A stretch of DNA of 64,000 nucleotides from Crotophaga sulcirostris (lineage: Eukaryota; Chordata; Aves; Cuculiformes; Crotophagidae), in contig VYZB01000035.1 of the NCBI GenBank assembly GCA_013397455.1, forward strand, positions 4,104,753 to 4,168,752. Direction: 5' to 3'. The notes beneath the pieces are model-generated. The model saw only the letters and a list, made by a program, of their open reading frames with translations, made no database searches and was not told the origin of the DNA. A program made the position numbers and the translations under genes. How positions within the stretch are numbered: position 1 is the first letter of the stretch; the number at the start of each line of letters is the position of its first letter. Shown here piece by piece: positions 51,101-62,400 of this stretch.

Positions 51101-52059
51101 TTGGTGTCCCCGGCTGACTCATGTTCAGAGCAGTTCTGTGTAACACAGTAGACTGTTTATGTGGTTGGTTTTCTAAAAGACACTTCTATCAGCTCTAGGG
51201 AAATATTTTGTACCATTTGATTTAGAAATCACCAGCCACATGCACTGAGGACAGAATCACCTTGTCTAATCTATGTATCTGATGTGATAATAAACTAGTT
51301 TATACTTAGAGAAGATTTTCACAATTAATCTGAAGTGAAAACGTTTTATATGTTTTTAAAATAATGGATTTGCCCGAAATATCCTGATTTTCCTTATTTT
51401 TGCAATTTTTAAAAGTGAGACTGTATCAATGCTTTTTACCTTGGATATTCCCATGACCACTTATTTAAGAGTTCGTTTTGACGCGCTTCATTTCTACAAT
51501 ACTTGGAATTTTTAATACATTTTAAAAAATAACAGTTTTCAGGCCCTTATTGGGAGCAGCCCATGACTCCATAAGAGGCTAGTCTGAAACCACAAAAATC
51601 ACTGCAGAAGGAATTACCGTGTGGGGTCAGTGCAGGGAATCCAGTTCACTGCTGGATCAGGGATATCCTCCAGGTAGGGGTAGATGGTTTCTCTTGTGAA
51701 AATCCAGCCATAAATGCCATCTTCAGGAGTCACAATGATGTGAGCGCCCTGACACAACACGTTCCGTTAAGAATTCACCCATGAACACAGAACCAGATGG
51801 TCAGCAGGAAAACACCCATTAACCATGCTCACAATACTTCTAGTACCTGTTGGGCAGCTTCCTTGATGGCCCCTTCCAAGACATCCATGTTTTTATTCAT
51901 CAGGGCCAAAGCATCGCTGGGAGAAACAGGCTTGTCAGTGGCATCTGGTAGGATGACCGAGTGCTCGTAGACGGCAGCAGTGAAGGTGTCAGAAGCAAGG
52001 GCCTGAAGGACTGTGACTGCAAACACTGCAGTGTGCAGGAGATGCCGGGAAGAGAGCAT
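45023..52059 (-). CDS. VNN1: vanin (pantetheinase) gene A, complete, seven exons
   Basis: Exons on the minus strand: 52059-51847, 51748-51618, 50527-50335, 49752-49461, 48442-48069, 47900-47730 and 45142-45023. All junctions are GT-AG and in phase. The total is 1,494 nt, 497 residues (human VNN1 513). Residues 1-23 form a signal peptide ending ...LQALA, and [10 protein letters not shown] follows. The nitrilase-type catalytic triad is Glu80 (TPED), Lys179 (RYHK) and Cys212 (ITCFDILF), one position off human numbering. A vanin-specific C-terminal domain follows, with DLCCHL and [13 protein letters not shown]. Vanins cleave pantetheine to pantothenate (vitamin B5) and cysteamine outside the cell. 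The protein ends soon after [10 protein letters not shown] without the hydrophobic GPI tail of human VNN1, so it is probably secreted. The number 1 in the symbol rests only on being next to TAAR1; the avian duplication may be independent of mammalian VNN1/2/3. Confidence 0.93.
45500..47490 (-). mobile_element. CR1 LINE, about 2 kb, in vanin A intron 6
   Basis: Minus-strand CR1 ORF2 in broken pieces. There is an endonuclease-end segment near 47284-47472 (VLDLVITK), a linker with [12 protein letters not shown], reverse transcriptase motifs [25 protein letters not shown] (46075-46272) and FADDTKLSG (45712-46032), and the thumb region [11 protein letters not shown]. Several frameshifts and stops separate them. 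The 5' end is truncated and the terminal octamer repeats at the 3' end are not seen. It is in the same orientation as the host gene and makes up most of the 2,587-nt intron. Confidence 0.95.
47730..47900 (-). CDS. VNN1: vanin A exon 6
   Basis: 171 nt, phase 0, [16 protein letters not shown] to ...LAPGEFE, with the [17 protein letters not shown] signature of the vanin C-terminal domain. 52 of 57 residues equal gene B. Confidence 0.95.
47901..48068 (-). other. VNN1: vanin A intron 5: 168 nt, in-frame and without stops
   Basis: GTAATTGG...CCGGCAG. The intron length is 56 codons exactly, the flanking exons are both phase 0, and the frame stays open through it. Retention would therefore add 56 residues rather than truncate the protein. 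The equivalent intron of gene B is 1,726 nt. Confidence 0.85.
48069..48442 (-). CDS. VNN1: vanin A exon 5 (C-terminal domain)
   Basis: 374 nt, [14 protein letters not shown] to ...[12 protein letters not shown]. It holds the paired cysteines DLCCHL and the VLGAFDGLH block. Only about 66 of 125 residues match gene B exon 5, the lowest of the core exons. Confidence 0.93.
48979..49020. repeat. AT-rich short tandem repeat
   Basis: Alternating AATTTCTAATTTCTA units, about three imperfect copies, inside vanin A intron 4. Confidence 0.75.
49461..49752 (-). CDS. VNN1: vanin A exon 4 (catalytic Cys)
   Basis: 292 nt, [17 protein letters not shown] to ...TAMTG. It includes the nucleophile in ITCFDILF and the conserved [10 protein letters not shown] and [12 protein letters not shown] blocks. 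About 83% identical in protein to gene B exon 4. Confidence 0.95.
50335..50527 (-). CDS. VNN1: vanin A exon 3 (catalytic Lys)
   Basis: 193 nt, [18 protein letters not shown] to ...GKLVARYHK. The last residue is the catalytic lysine. By hand count 7 of 193 bases differ from gene B exon 3, giving one amino acid change (Ile to Met). Confidence 0.95.
51618..51748 (-). CDS. VNN1: vanin A exon 2 (catalytic Glu)
   Basis: 131 nt, beginning [15 protein letters not shown], with the catalytic glutamate in TPED, and ending ...[10 protein letters not shown] plus a split Arg codon. It is too short to appear as a long frame but is flanked by clean AG and GT sites. Confidence 0.93.
51847..52059 (-). CDS. 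VNN1: vanin A exon 1 (signal peptide, domain start)
   Basis: 213 nt, phase 0. ATG at 52059 is chosen because a typical signal peptide begins there ([19 protein letters not shown]); the longer open frame upstream has no such property. The exon ends ...AAQQ before GTACTA. Confidence 0.92.
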
Positions 52060-53084
52060 GGCTGGTGCCTTGCAGCTCCTGGATCGGGCATGAGAATATA
52101 AGCCGATAGAAAGAGGAGGAGTAACAACTACTAAGTTTGCTTTGGAAATAATCATCTATTGAGTAATCTGAGTAGGTACAGTATAGTTCTGCCAACAATG
52201 ATGACATTTATTTATAGTAAAAAGTCAAAGAAACATTGCTAGGATCTTGTTTCAGATTTGAAATGCTATAAATAAAATGTGAACAAAAGGCTAAGAGCCT
52301 ATCTCAGAAGCCATGCTGGTCTACCACAGTCTCCTTGGAAGGAGCATTTACACACTCTGTTCTTACATCTCTCTCCAGGGTTCCAACCCATTTTGAGGTA
52401 AGCCCAAACTCACCCGGTTAGCTTACAGTACTCCATATAACCCTCCTGCACGTGGCTGCCATTGATTGAAAAGTCAGCCAGTGCTGAAGGCAGACTGCCT
52501 GCAGGAAATACATCCGACAGAGTGCAGGCAATTAATCTACGTTGTGGTCCTGCCATGCTTCTTGTCTTTGCCCAATGGCCTATTACAGTTGTAGAAGGTG
52601 CTCTAACAGTATTCTCCCTCCCTGGCTCATATTGCAATAAAAACTAACCCTTAAACTGTGCTGATCTCTCTGCCTAGAGCAAGCATATTTTTGTTTTGTG
52701 AGAAAAAATTAAAAAAACAGATTTTTTTTTTTGCTATTTTTCTTATGAAAAGCAATTCTTTCTCAAGAAAAGATTTGAAATTGCTCATACAAAGCAATTT
52801 ATTTTCTTCTGGAAAATAATTTTTGCATAGTATTTTGGAAATAGCATATTATTAACACAGTGTTTCATAAAACAATACCTTTGTTAGAACCTGCAATATG
52901 CCTGTGAGGGTAAAGGAACAAAGTCTGGCTAATAATGGTGACTGCTTCATAAGAAATCAAGGAATATGTTCTTCATCCTGCTAATATCTTCCTCTTCACT
53001 ATGTAATTTCACCCAGAGGTCTTATTTTTGTCCATCAGTATCATGGCCTCCTGAGGAGAAACTTCAGTGTCCTCTGACAAAACC

Positions 53085-53268
53085 AGTTAAACCCTGGAAC
53101 AGGCTTCTTAGAGGGATGGTCAATGTCCCAAACCTGTCAGTGTTAAGAGATATTGGACCCTTAACAATATGCTTTAACTTGGTCAGCCCTGAATTGGTCA
53201 GGCAGTTGAACTAGTTGATTGCTGTAGGTCCCTTCCAACTCAAAAAATCTATTCTATTCTATACTAAC
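53085..53268 (+). mobile_element. CR1 LINE 3' fragment
   Basis: CR1 tail of a subfamily ending in 'attctattctata'. It contains 'aaccctggaacaggcttct', 'agttgaactagttgattg' and 'gtaggtcccttccaactc'. It lies immediately left of the unexplained frame at 53.3-53.9 kb. Confidence 0.9.
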
Positions 53269-53873
53269 TGTCCTGAAAAAGACCACATTGTGCCTGTAGG
53301 CAGTTGCAATGTAGCTGCCCAGGGCACAGGCCCCCAGAGCAGACAGCACGAAAAGCACGGCAGAGGCACAAGCTTTAGGAAGCCCCGTGTCTGGTATCTG
53401 GAAGTCACCCAATGGGATGGATGACAGGGGCAAGTAAAGACAAGGGACTTAAAAGGGAAAGTCTTGCACAAACCTGGGAATTCCCCAGAGTGGCAGAAAG
53501 CTGACCAGAAGATACAATCACCCGGTCCAGAAAGTCTTACGACATCAAAGTCAAGAGAGCTGCCAGCATTGAGCAATTCTGCTTTACACCACTGGCAGAG
53601 GTCACCACTGTGCTGCAGCTGAAGAAACATGTCCTTTGCCAGGTTTACAAATAATTCAGGCATGACATTGCCATAGTAATGCAGCTTAAGGCAAGCCAAG
53701 GGCATAGTGGGAAAACAAGCCAGAGTTTGAGAAACCTCAGCAAAGACCATCATAGACATATTCCTGTCCAAACTGAAGGGTGCGGGGTGGAGGCAGGGCT
53801 GCAGGACAGAGGCAGCCAGCCCTGAGCTTGGCGCTGCCACATGGGTGCTGCCTGTGCCACCCCAGTTCAGCAT
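53259..53873 (-). other. unrecognised 204-codon open frame upstream of vanin A
   Basis: A continuous minus-strand frame in GC-richer DNA, preceded about 65-75 nt upstream by a TATA-like AGATAAATAGCC (53937-53950). An internal GTAAGA donor follows LLNAGSSLDFDV, and a phase-0 acceptor (TGACTTCCAG) would join it to a hydrophobic segment (ACASAVLFVLSALGACALG) in another frame. The hypothetical product would be a cysteine-bearing protein with one C-terminal membrane span. The 3' end runs into the CR1 tail, which would supply its last residues. I recognise no family. It could be a lineage-specific gene, a fragment or chance. Confidence 0.25.
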
Positions 53874-53950
53874 AGCACTGGCTCAGAGTTGTGTGGCCTT
53901 TCTGAGCTGCTCTACATTGCACAGGGCTGCCAGGCAGGCTATTTATCTAA

Positions 53951-55912
53951 GCAGACCCATCAGCACACCTCTAAGTAACTACGCTCTGAAGCCTCAAGTC
54001 CCCAAAGGTCTCTGTTGGAAAGCATCATGAATGGGAGACAAAATTTCTAAACCTTGCCTATTGCAACCTGCTTTCTTACTTTTACAGATGACTTCATGAT
54101 AAATCTTGAAGCTAAAGCTTCACTTTCCCAAAAATCCCTTGTATCTGTTTGCCCAAGTTTCTTACCTTCTTTGGTTTTGACTCAGATGTCAGGTAACGAA
54201 ATGATTTTTTGCTGCACTTCCCAGGAAAAAGTGTCTACTGTTATCAGTGGTTACGGGCAGCCTTGTCTCTACAGAGAGTGATTCAGTATGTGGATAATGC
54301 GTAGATTTGCATAGGATTACTTTCTGTGTGCTTGACTCATTTCACACAACAACACATTTCACAATGATGAATGTTATGCAGTCTTTGTAGCAAAAAGAAT
54401 TTAGTGGCATAATAGGTTACGGTAGTTTCTGCAAGAAAATATTCAACACACAAATATACCTAAACTGAACCACAATAGCCTTGAACCAAACACTGAATTC
54501 AAATACTCACCAGATTCAGAGTTAGGATCATTTACTACTTGCACACACATTCCCTTAGCCAGAAGGCAGGAAGCAGCACTGAACAGATCTGAAGGAGATG
54601 CCTCTTAGCTCCGGGACCAGACATGTACTCTTGCTGAATCCCTTCTGCATTGCAAGATGAGACCTTCTTGTGTGCCATAAAATCCAGATCCTTTCCTTGG
54701 GAGAGCGTGTCAGTATTATCCGTCAGGTTCCTGGAGGACAAGTAGAGCTTCTGCACTGAGTTTGTATCCATGGGAAGAGGATTGCACTGGATAATCCTTT
54801 GCTGGGCTAAGATCAGCCTACGATGAGACAGTAACTGACTCAAACTGTGAACAAGGCTTTGAGAGACTGTGTCTCTGGCAGCACCCATTGTTGAGCTTCC
54901 ATGAGTCAGAGTACATTGTCTGGGTCTTTTGAGAAACATGTCATTATGTTAAACATGACACTGTGCTATGTCACATGTGGGTATCTATTTACATCTGAAA
55001 ACAGAAAAGGTCATATGATGCACAGTAGTAACAATCAATGCTGCAGTTTGGGTAGTATTTGTACTCCCAACTCCAGAACTGAAATACATAGGACTGAGGA
55101 CTTTGAAAGCACTATGCTGAGATCAGGAATGATGCCATTGTGGGGAAAAGGAAGGAAAAATTAGACTAGTAGGGGTGGTGTTGAACCCTCTTAAAGACAC
55201 AGGCACAGAACAAATGCACCTCTTTTACACACTGATACACTGAAGTAAGGTCACTAGGGTCTAGCAGCAGCAACAAAGCACAGGTCACTGGGGGAGAAGA
55301 GGAAGCGAAAATGTAAACAGTGCTTTTTCATCAGGAGCAGCTGTTCCTAAGTAGAAATCTAAAGCCCCTAATCCCTACAGTAAATTCATCTGCAGGGCAG
55401 CAACACCCAGCATTACCATGAACGAGAAAAGTACAGGACTTATTTCATATATGTTGATGTTATACGACCAGAAAGAAATAGAGAAGACGGGAGGAGAGAG
55501 TTGCAATATGATACCAGGTCACTCCATGACCTGTTTACTGGTTGCAAACAGTTCCAGCATTGAACAGCATCCAGTGCAGCCAGCAGATGTTGACAAGCTG
55601 TTATTCACAACTGGCAAGCAGAATACTTTGAGGTTTCAATTCTGGATTTTGGTTCAACAGAGATTTCAAAGAAATGATGATTCATGTTGAATTCTGACCA
55701 AGAAGCAGTGGTAGGTTTCATTTCAGGGTTGGCTCTTTGACTGGCATCCTTGCTTAGCCTCCATGATACCAAATGATGCCTACCAATAGCAGAAAGGCCA
55801 TGAAACCAAAGCAACACAAACAGGAAAAAAATGTATAAGTGGGATAAAAGAGCAGACTTACATAGGCTTGTGTAAGTAGTCGTATATCAGAGACAAAGCA
55901 TTATTGATATTT
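53951..55912. other. spacer between vanin genes, nothing recognised
   Basis: No recognisable gene between the two vanin loci. The 134-codon minus frame at 54535-54939 and the 90-codon plus frame at 55418-55690 have no known motifs. Confidence 0.55.
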
Positions 55913-55918
55913 TTTATT
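55913..55918 (-). promoter_or_regulatory. candidate polyadenylation signal of vanin gene B
   Basis: AATAAA on the minus strand about 390 nt past the gene B stop codon. Confidence 0.3.
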
Positions 55919-56304
55919 TGTATAAAGCTGCAATCATATCTTTCTGGTTTATTTATTGGTCTCATCATAATCTGCAATTATAAAACATGCAATGCTGTTT
56001 TAAGAAGAATTTATCCTCTGGCACAAAATACAGGTTTTCTTAGGGCAAGAAAAATAAAAATCCAGAAAACATTGAGAAGAACATTACTGCTGTTTTGCAC
56101 TAATAAAAGATTAGTAATCTTACGATACAGAAATAGATAGTTCATTATTGGTAGTCATAAAATAATATTGCTGCATTATTACTAAACAAAGCACATTGAT
56201 AAGATGTTTGTGCAACTGGAAATAAGAAACATAATTGGGATTGTAGTAGAGGATGATGTATCTCATTTGGACATAAGATTAATCATGCATAGCTTCAATT
56301 ATGG

Positions 56305-56442
56305 TCATATAGTGGGAAGGTTGGGGTCTTGTTTCAGATGACCTTTTTCATAATCCTTTTCATACCATCGTCCAAAAAGCGTCACAGTGACAACTGGTTT
56401 TGTTGGCCTTGTCTTACTTATCAAGCGCCCATCATTCAATAT
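56305..56442 (-). CDS. vanin B exon 7 (C-terminus)
   Basis: 138 nt including [13 protein letters not shown], then [14 protein letters not shown] and a hydrophilic tail. It is six codons longer than gene A exon 7 and diverges completely after YEKD. Confidence 0.9.
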   Translation of the reverse strand: MLNDGRLISKTRPTKPVVTVTLFGRWYEKDYEKGHLKQDPNLPTI

Positions 56443-59400
56443 CTGATTGAAAAAAGATAAGAGAAGGAAATGATTAGAGTATGAACATGTTAAGAGCTCA
56501 GAAAGATGTGACAAACAGGAAGAAGTCACGTCAGACCATATCTCTTCCTGAAACTAGTGACTTCATTAAAAGTTATTTAATAGATCCAATTATTCATTAT
56601 GAGTAAGTTCACTTTGGCTGTTTTGAGACAGTTTGTTCTATTAGTATCCCACAGAGAACCTAGCATGACACAGCTCCAAGGTGTCCCATTACCTCAAACT
56701 CCCCAGGGGCCAGCTGCACCCCACTGTACAAGACTTCTGGGAAAACGTAGTTGGTGCCAAATGTTCCACTGAGGGAGAACATCTCAAACTTGGTCTGAGC
56801 CGTCTCCACGGGCTGCCCACATGTGTTCCGATCTGTGCTCTCGCACTTGAGCAGTGTGCATATCTGCAGGGAGGAGGAGGCAACATATTTAGCAAGCCTT
56901 GTGTCATCAAAGGTAGTGTATGCCGGACCAGGTGACAGTCACAGGATCTATTTCATAATCTTTAAGTAACTTAAGTTTTAGCTGTAGCTTATTTTTTCAC
57001 CCCTTGATCTGCCTGGAGGTATTCCAGACCTGCATCACTTTAGTAGTAAGAAATATTCTGTTTCTGATGTAAGAGCTATCAGAGTACCTGATTTCATACC
57101 TGAAGCCAAATCCTGTCACTTCCACTAATTCTCCCATTTGCCAGCTCTTGCTTGAAGGTTCCTTTCCCACCTGTCTTTGTAAGATGTGTTTGCGAATAGA
57201 AGTTTTAGGCAAATGAAACAAAGTCCTCCTTATGGGTACGTTGTGTAACTGTACACACAGGTCCTCTTACCGGTATTGGTAAATGTTGCTAATGAGAATT
57301 CATTATATGGCCTGATAGTCCATAGGCAATCTGAATTTGATGTTCTCCCTCCAACTACTGATGAATATATGTCAAGGTGATGAAGTTTGCATGCTCTGGT
57401 ACAGTTTTATTTTAGTAGTTGCAGCACATGGAGGAAAGTAGGAATAGCAATATTTTACTTTTATTCTTAGAGTTATTTATCCAGCTGACATACGTTTGTG
57501 GACATCATGAAAAAATACAAAACAGGCCTAGCACTCCTGTGAGGATTCAAAGGATGTTGGCTGGTTTTCCTGATAGGTGATAAAGGAGTTTTTCTGTTTG
57601 TGTCAGATATTGGTGGAACAGAATAAGCATATTTGCAAACAGCAGAAGCATTATTCATTAGCAAATACAGTTTGGTGTTTAAACTTAAATAAGCAGAGAA
57701 ATAAAGAATAAAGTTCTCTCACTATGTTCTGAGAAAATGAAAAAAATATTGAGGGAAAAAGGAAGAGTAGAAATTTCTGTCTTCTCTAGAATATTCAGTA
57801 CTGGTAGAGACCATCTGGCAGCTTTCACAATCACTTAAATAAATTTTCCATGTGAGCTTACCAAGAACTGAATTTATTCAAGCTACCTGTGTAAATGTAT
57901 TAGATGAGCTGTTTGCTAGCTAAGACCTCCCTCTGTATCCTAGTCTGTACTAGTTGATATGCAAAGTTTGTGTTGATAGACAGAAGTACATAACTAAAAG
58001 AAGAATAATCTGCTGGCACAGTAGCTTAATTATGAAGAAAAAGAAAGATGTCTAATGTGACTTTAAGCAAATTCAACTAGGATGTAACTCACTGTCTTTC
58101 CAAACTTTTGATTAAAATACAGGAGGAGTGGACATTACCATTTAAAGTCATATTCCATTTCAGCAAATATCATTGCTATGATTTGAGTAATGACAAAAAT
58201 TTCACATCTCTGTGACTCTAAATTATCAGAGCATCATCACCAGATTTTTTAGCAGCAACTGTTTGATGACAGTTACACTGGAGATTCAGTACATTTAATG
58301 CAGATAGTCACAAAAGAGGAGCTAAAGTTAGCCAATATTGCAGGCCTAAAAAAAGAGAGCTCACTCCAGGGACTTAGAAGAGGTTTAGAGGTCTATCCAT
58401 TGCATTTGTTGAATTTAAAGGTAAGCAGGCTTAGATGTTTTAGCAACTACTTCACATTGCTAGCAAATAGGGCACCAGGACTCCAGCATACAAGAAAGTC
58501 ATTGTCTTTTTCCCCTCAGAGCTGAAAATTTCTTCCTGTAAAGAAGCTTCCTAAAATAAGTGTCCCCTCTGCCTCCAAAGAATCATTACCTGCAGGTAGT
58601 ATTGTCCTTCAAAAACATGAAGCCCATCAAAAGCACCGAGCACATAAAGTTCATCTTCTCGTTTCTCTGCCATCTTGTAGCTCAAGTGACAGCAGAGATC
58701 TTTCTGGCAAATGGTGAGATTCCCCTCAGGCTTGGTGAGCTCAGTGAAAGTGAACCGGTCATGGAAGATGAGTCCTTCAAAATCATGGTCATTCAGTGAG
58801 AATCTTTTGAAACTCGAAGCATAAGAGCTCCAGCTGACAGCAGGAAGGGAGGCAAGAGAAAGGCGAGGGTGTGAATCTAGATCAGCAATAAGGAGGCGAC
58901 CATCCTCAGTTTTCATATTGTAGTAGTATGTTCTGGCTCCGTCTGGGGCATAAATACCGCTCCCTGAGGAAAGCATGATAGTCAGGTCATAAAGAATAAA
59001 AAATTTCATATTGTCCTTTTAGTTGTCCCTACTGCTAACTTATCCACTATTTTGTAAATATTACAGAAATTGTCATCTCTTCAAAGGTGACCATTAGCAA
59101 CTCAGTACCTAGAGCTCATGCGAAAAATAGCATTTATTTCCTTGGGTGAGGTCTGCTCAGTGCAGTCAAAGGCAGAGGATGCTATGTTATGGTTATGCTT
59201 ATGGCCTCCCTCAGTTCTCTTTTCTCTTGTACACAGCAGATTTGCTTGCCAATTCCTTTATTCTTGGCTAACTGATGCAAAAAGGACCATCTATCAGTTG
59301 AGACCATTCAAACCACAACACAGCCAAGTATCACAGATCCATCCTGGTGAACACAGAAGGAGATAGAAGCTGCCCAGCCCCGTTTAAACTGGTTGAGGAC

Positions 59401-62400
59401 TCCTGCCCACGTGGGGAATTCACACCTGACCAGTGCCAAGTGACAGAGGGAAATCAAAGATCTGCCATACCTGTCATTGCCAAAAAGTCACATAAAATGG
59501 TGGTCTTTCACCATTTTATAGACTACCAGCAGTCTGTCAGGCATTTCAAATGAGAATCCCCAAGCCAATATTGTGGTTCCATAGCTCAGTGAAGATACTG
59601 GTATAGCTGAACTATACTATCCCATAAACTAAGCCTTAAAAATTCAATGCTACTCTCTTAGAAGAAAATGAAGACTCCTTAGTAGTGTGGCTGTAACAGG
59701 TCTGAAAATTTGTTATTAACACTTTTCCACAACTGTGTTAAATACAGCTACAAATAAATCTTTCATTTGACCAGAATAAATGGAGACATGTAAGTGGTTT
59801 ACAAGTATATTTACAGTTTGGCATTCAATTGCAGACTTAGAGGTAGAGAGGAAAAGAGCTTAAGTTTCAAAGTTTCTCCTCAGGTAGAAGGGGCAGTAAC
59901 TTACTACTTGTTTAGAGGCATTAAAAGACAGAAAGGAAAATCCTAAGCAGGTAGGGAGAAGAAAATAAAATAGCACAAGTTTTGCTGTGTCTCGTATAGT
60001 ACCAGAAGGGACAGGATATGTCATAAGAATTGGTGACTAGACCTTGCATCTTCCAGATAAATGTATATATTCCTCTGCAAAATCACCTTGCAGAATAGGG
60101 AATAAAGATTCATGGTTATAAAGACTTTTTGGACCAAGGGAGAACTAATTACCTGTCATAGACAAGCGGGTGTAGTGTGTATTAGCGGCTAGGAAGTTGA
60201 CACCCATGCCCATAGCCCAGGCAGAGTGAAACTCAACTGCAGTCAGAAATGGCAGAACGTTCATCCAAGCTGTCGGGAAGAGCACTGTGTCCACCTGCAA
60301 CTTGCTCACCAGGACCACAGCGGGTTCATGGAAAAGGATGTCGAAGCAAGTGAATATGCCAAATTTCCCAAAGGGGGTCTCAAAGGTGACAGCTTTTGGC
60401 TCTTTAGGGTAATTAAACTGTGTTTCTGTCATGAAAAGATTATACTGTAGGGGAAGCAAAAAAAGAGAAATTGGTTAATGGCACTTATTGCAATATCCTG
60501 GAGTCATTCCCAGAACCTGTTTAGAATGACTAGAGAATGTTCATTGGCCTGTGTTTGAAGCCTTCACGTAGGAATTCAGGGTAAAATTGTATGATGGCCA
60601 CAGTGACACAAAGGTGGATATGGGGTGACTCATATTGCCCTGGCATTTATCTAGGAAAGCAGCTGACTGTCTGCAGGTCTGTTGGTTTCAGCCACCTGTA
60701 ACTCCCATAAAAATAATCTTTCAACTCTCCCCAACTAGTTTATCATTCCGGTGAACTGAAAGATGCACAGAAGAGAAATAATCATTGAAAAGGAGCATGA
60801 AGGATCTGGTGCCAAGAGGTAGGGTTGGAGGCCTTCGTGTGGAGACGCACAGAAGGACTGGAAACACACAGCACCAGCAGGAAGTGCGAGACAGTACTGA
60901 GAGACTGCACAGCAGAAAAGAAAATAAAGGCTGTCGTGATGGGTAAAGGCAGGTGATTTCAGCCAACAGAAAAATCCAAGCTTGCGACATTCTCAGCTTT
61001 CCAATATTTTCCTTCTTCTTTCATATTCACATTTACTGAAAGAAACCTTTAACCTCTAGGTGGTCTAGACAATAAACACGTGTACCAAGCCAGAAAAGTG
61101 ATTCAAGTTTACTGAACTTGTAACACAGCACCTCGGCTATGCCAGACTGGCACGCGGGCCACCAGACTAGCATTATTAATGTCCCATTCACCCAGTTTGC
61201 TCGGAAAGACATATCTTTGCATTGCCTCTGAAGAACCAGGTGAAATACTGGGCCTGACATGCATTGAATAAACAACTGACTTCAGTCGAGCCAATTTGAA
61301 ACGATATCTAACATATGATCCCCAAAGAACTTTGATGAACCTCACAGGCATGCACATAAAACTGAAAGAAGATATTTCCATTGGGTGCAAATGTTTTAAT
61401 GCCCTCATCTCTTTTTACACCCAACTTAGGTCCATGGCTTTGTCCAGATAATTCCTCTTATGCAAAACCCGTACTGGATTATCATCAGAAAAAACAAACA
61501 AAGAAACAAACAAAACCCCAAATGATAGGAAAGGGTATGTCTTTCTTAAATCAGATTGTGCATTCAAGATGAGATGCAGACAAACATTTTAAAATCCTGG
61601 AACGTGAAGGGGTAGCCTGGTGAAAACTTGGCACCGAAAACTAAAGCGGTTTATGCAGCAGGATTTCCAGTAATAGGGAGTTAACGAACTGAGGAAGTCA
61701 ACAAAAAAACATATGCCACTAAATTGGGCCCAAGCAGTCATTTTTTCATTCTAGTCTGTTCTGAGAAACATGACAGTAAATGCAAATTTGGAGGCAACAC
61801 TTTACAGCAAGAGAGATATTTTTAAATTATAAATGTGACCAAAAATCTGCCATGGGATAATGACTAGAATTTAATTATTTTTCCAAGTTGAGACACTTTG
61901 GAAAGAGTGAAAAAAATAGCTCCTGACTTTCCAAGGCCACTTTACCTTGTGGTAGCGTGCCACCAGTTTTCCCTCTGGGTCAAAGACAACATCAGTATTG
62001 TACTGATAGCGACCATCACTGGGGCAGTCGGGATCACTGGAGTTACATGGCTTCTTATCTCCCATGTTTGCAACCACATAGATGGAGTTATTCCTGGCCA
62101 TGCAGCTGAGTCGTTCCTGCACTGGTGCTGGAGCAAACCTAATGCATTTTAGGGAAAAGGAAAAACAAATTAAAAAAATAAAGGACAAACAAAAACTGTG
62201 CTGTCAGTGGTGGAGCACCGTCAGCGCATTGCTGGAGTGCTAAGGGCATGCCAGCATGACCTCCAACCCTGCAGTCACAGCAAAGCCTGCAGATACACAG
62301 GATGGCTACAGCATTCCCTCAGGTTGGGGCAGGTTCAGGAGCTATCTGGAGGGACACATTACTCCTGAGTTGCCTGCCAGCACCCTTTGGCACCCAGAAC

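Noticed and set aside
54535..54939. 134-codon minus-strand frame upstream of vanin A
   Set aside because: No recognised domain; could not be joined sensibly to the frame at 53.3-53.9 kb.
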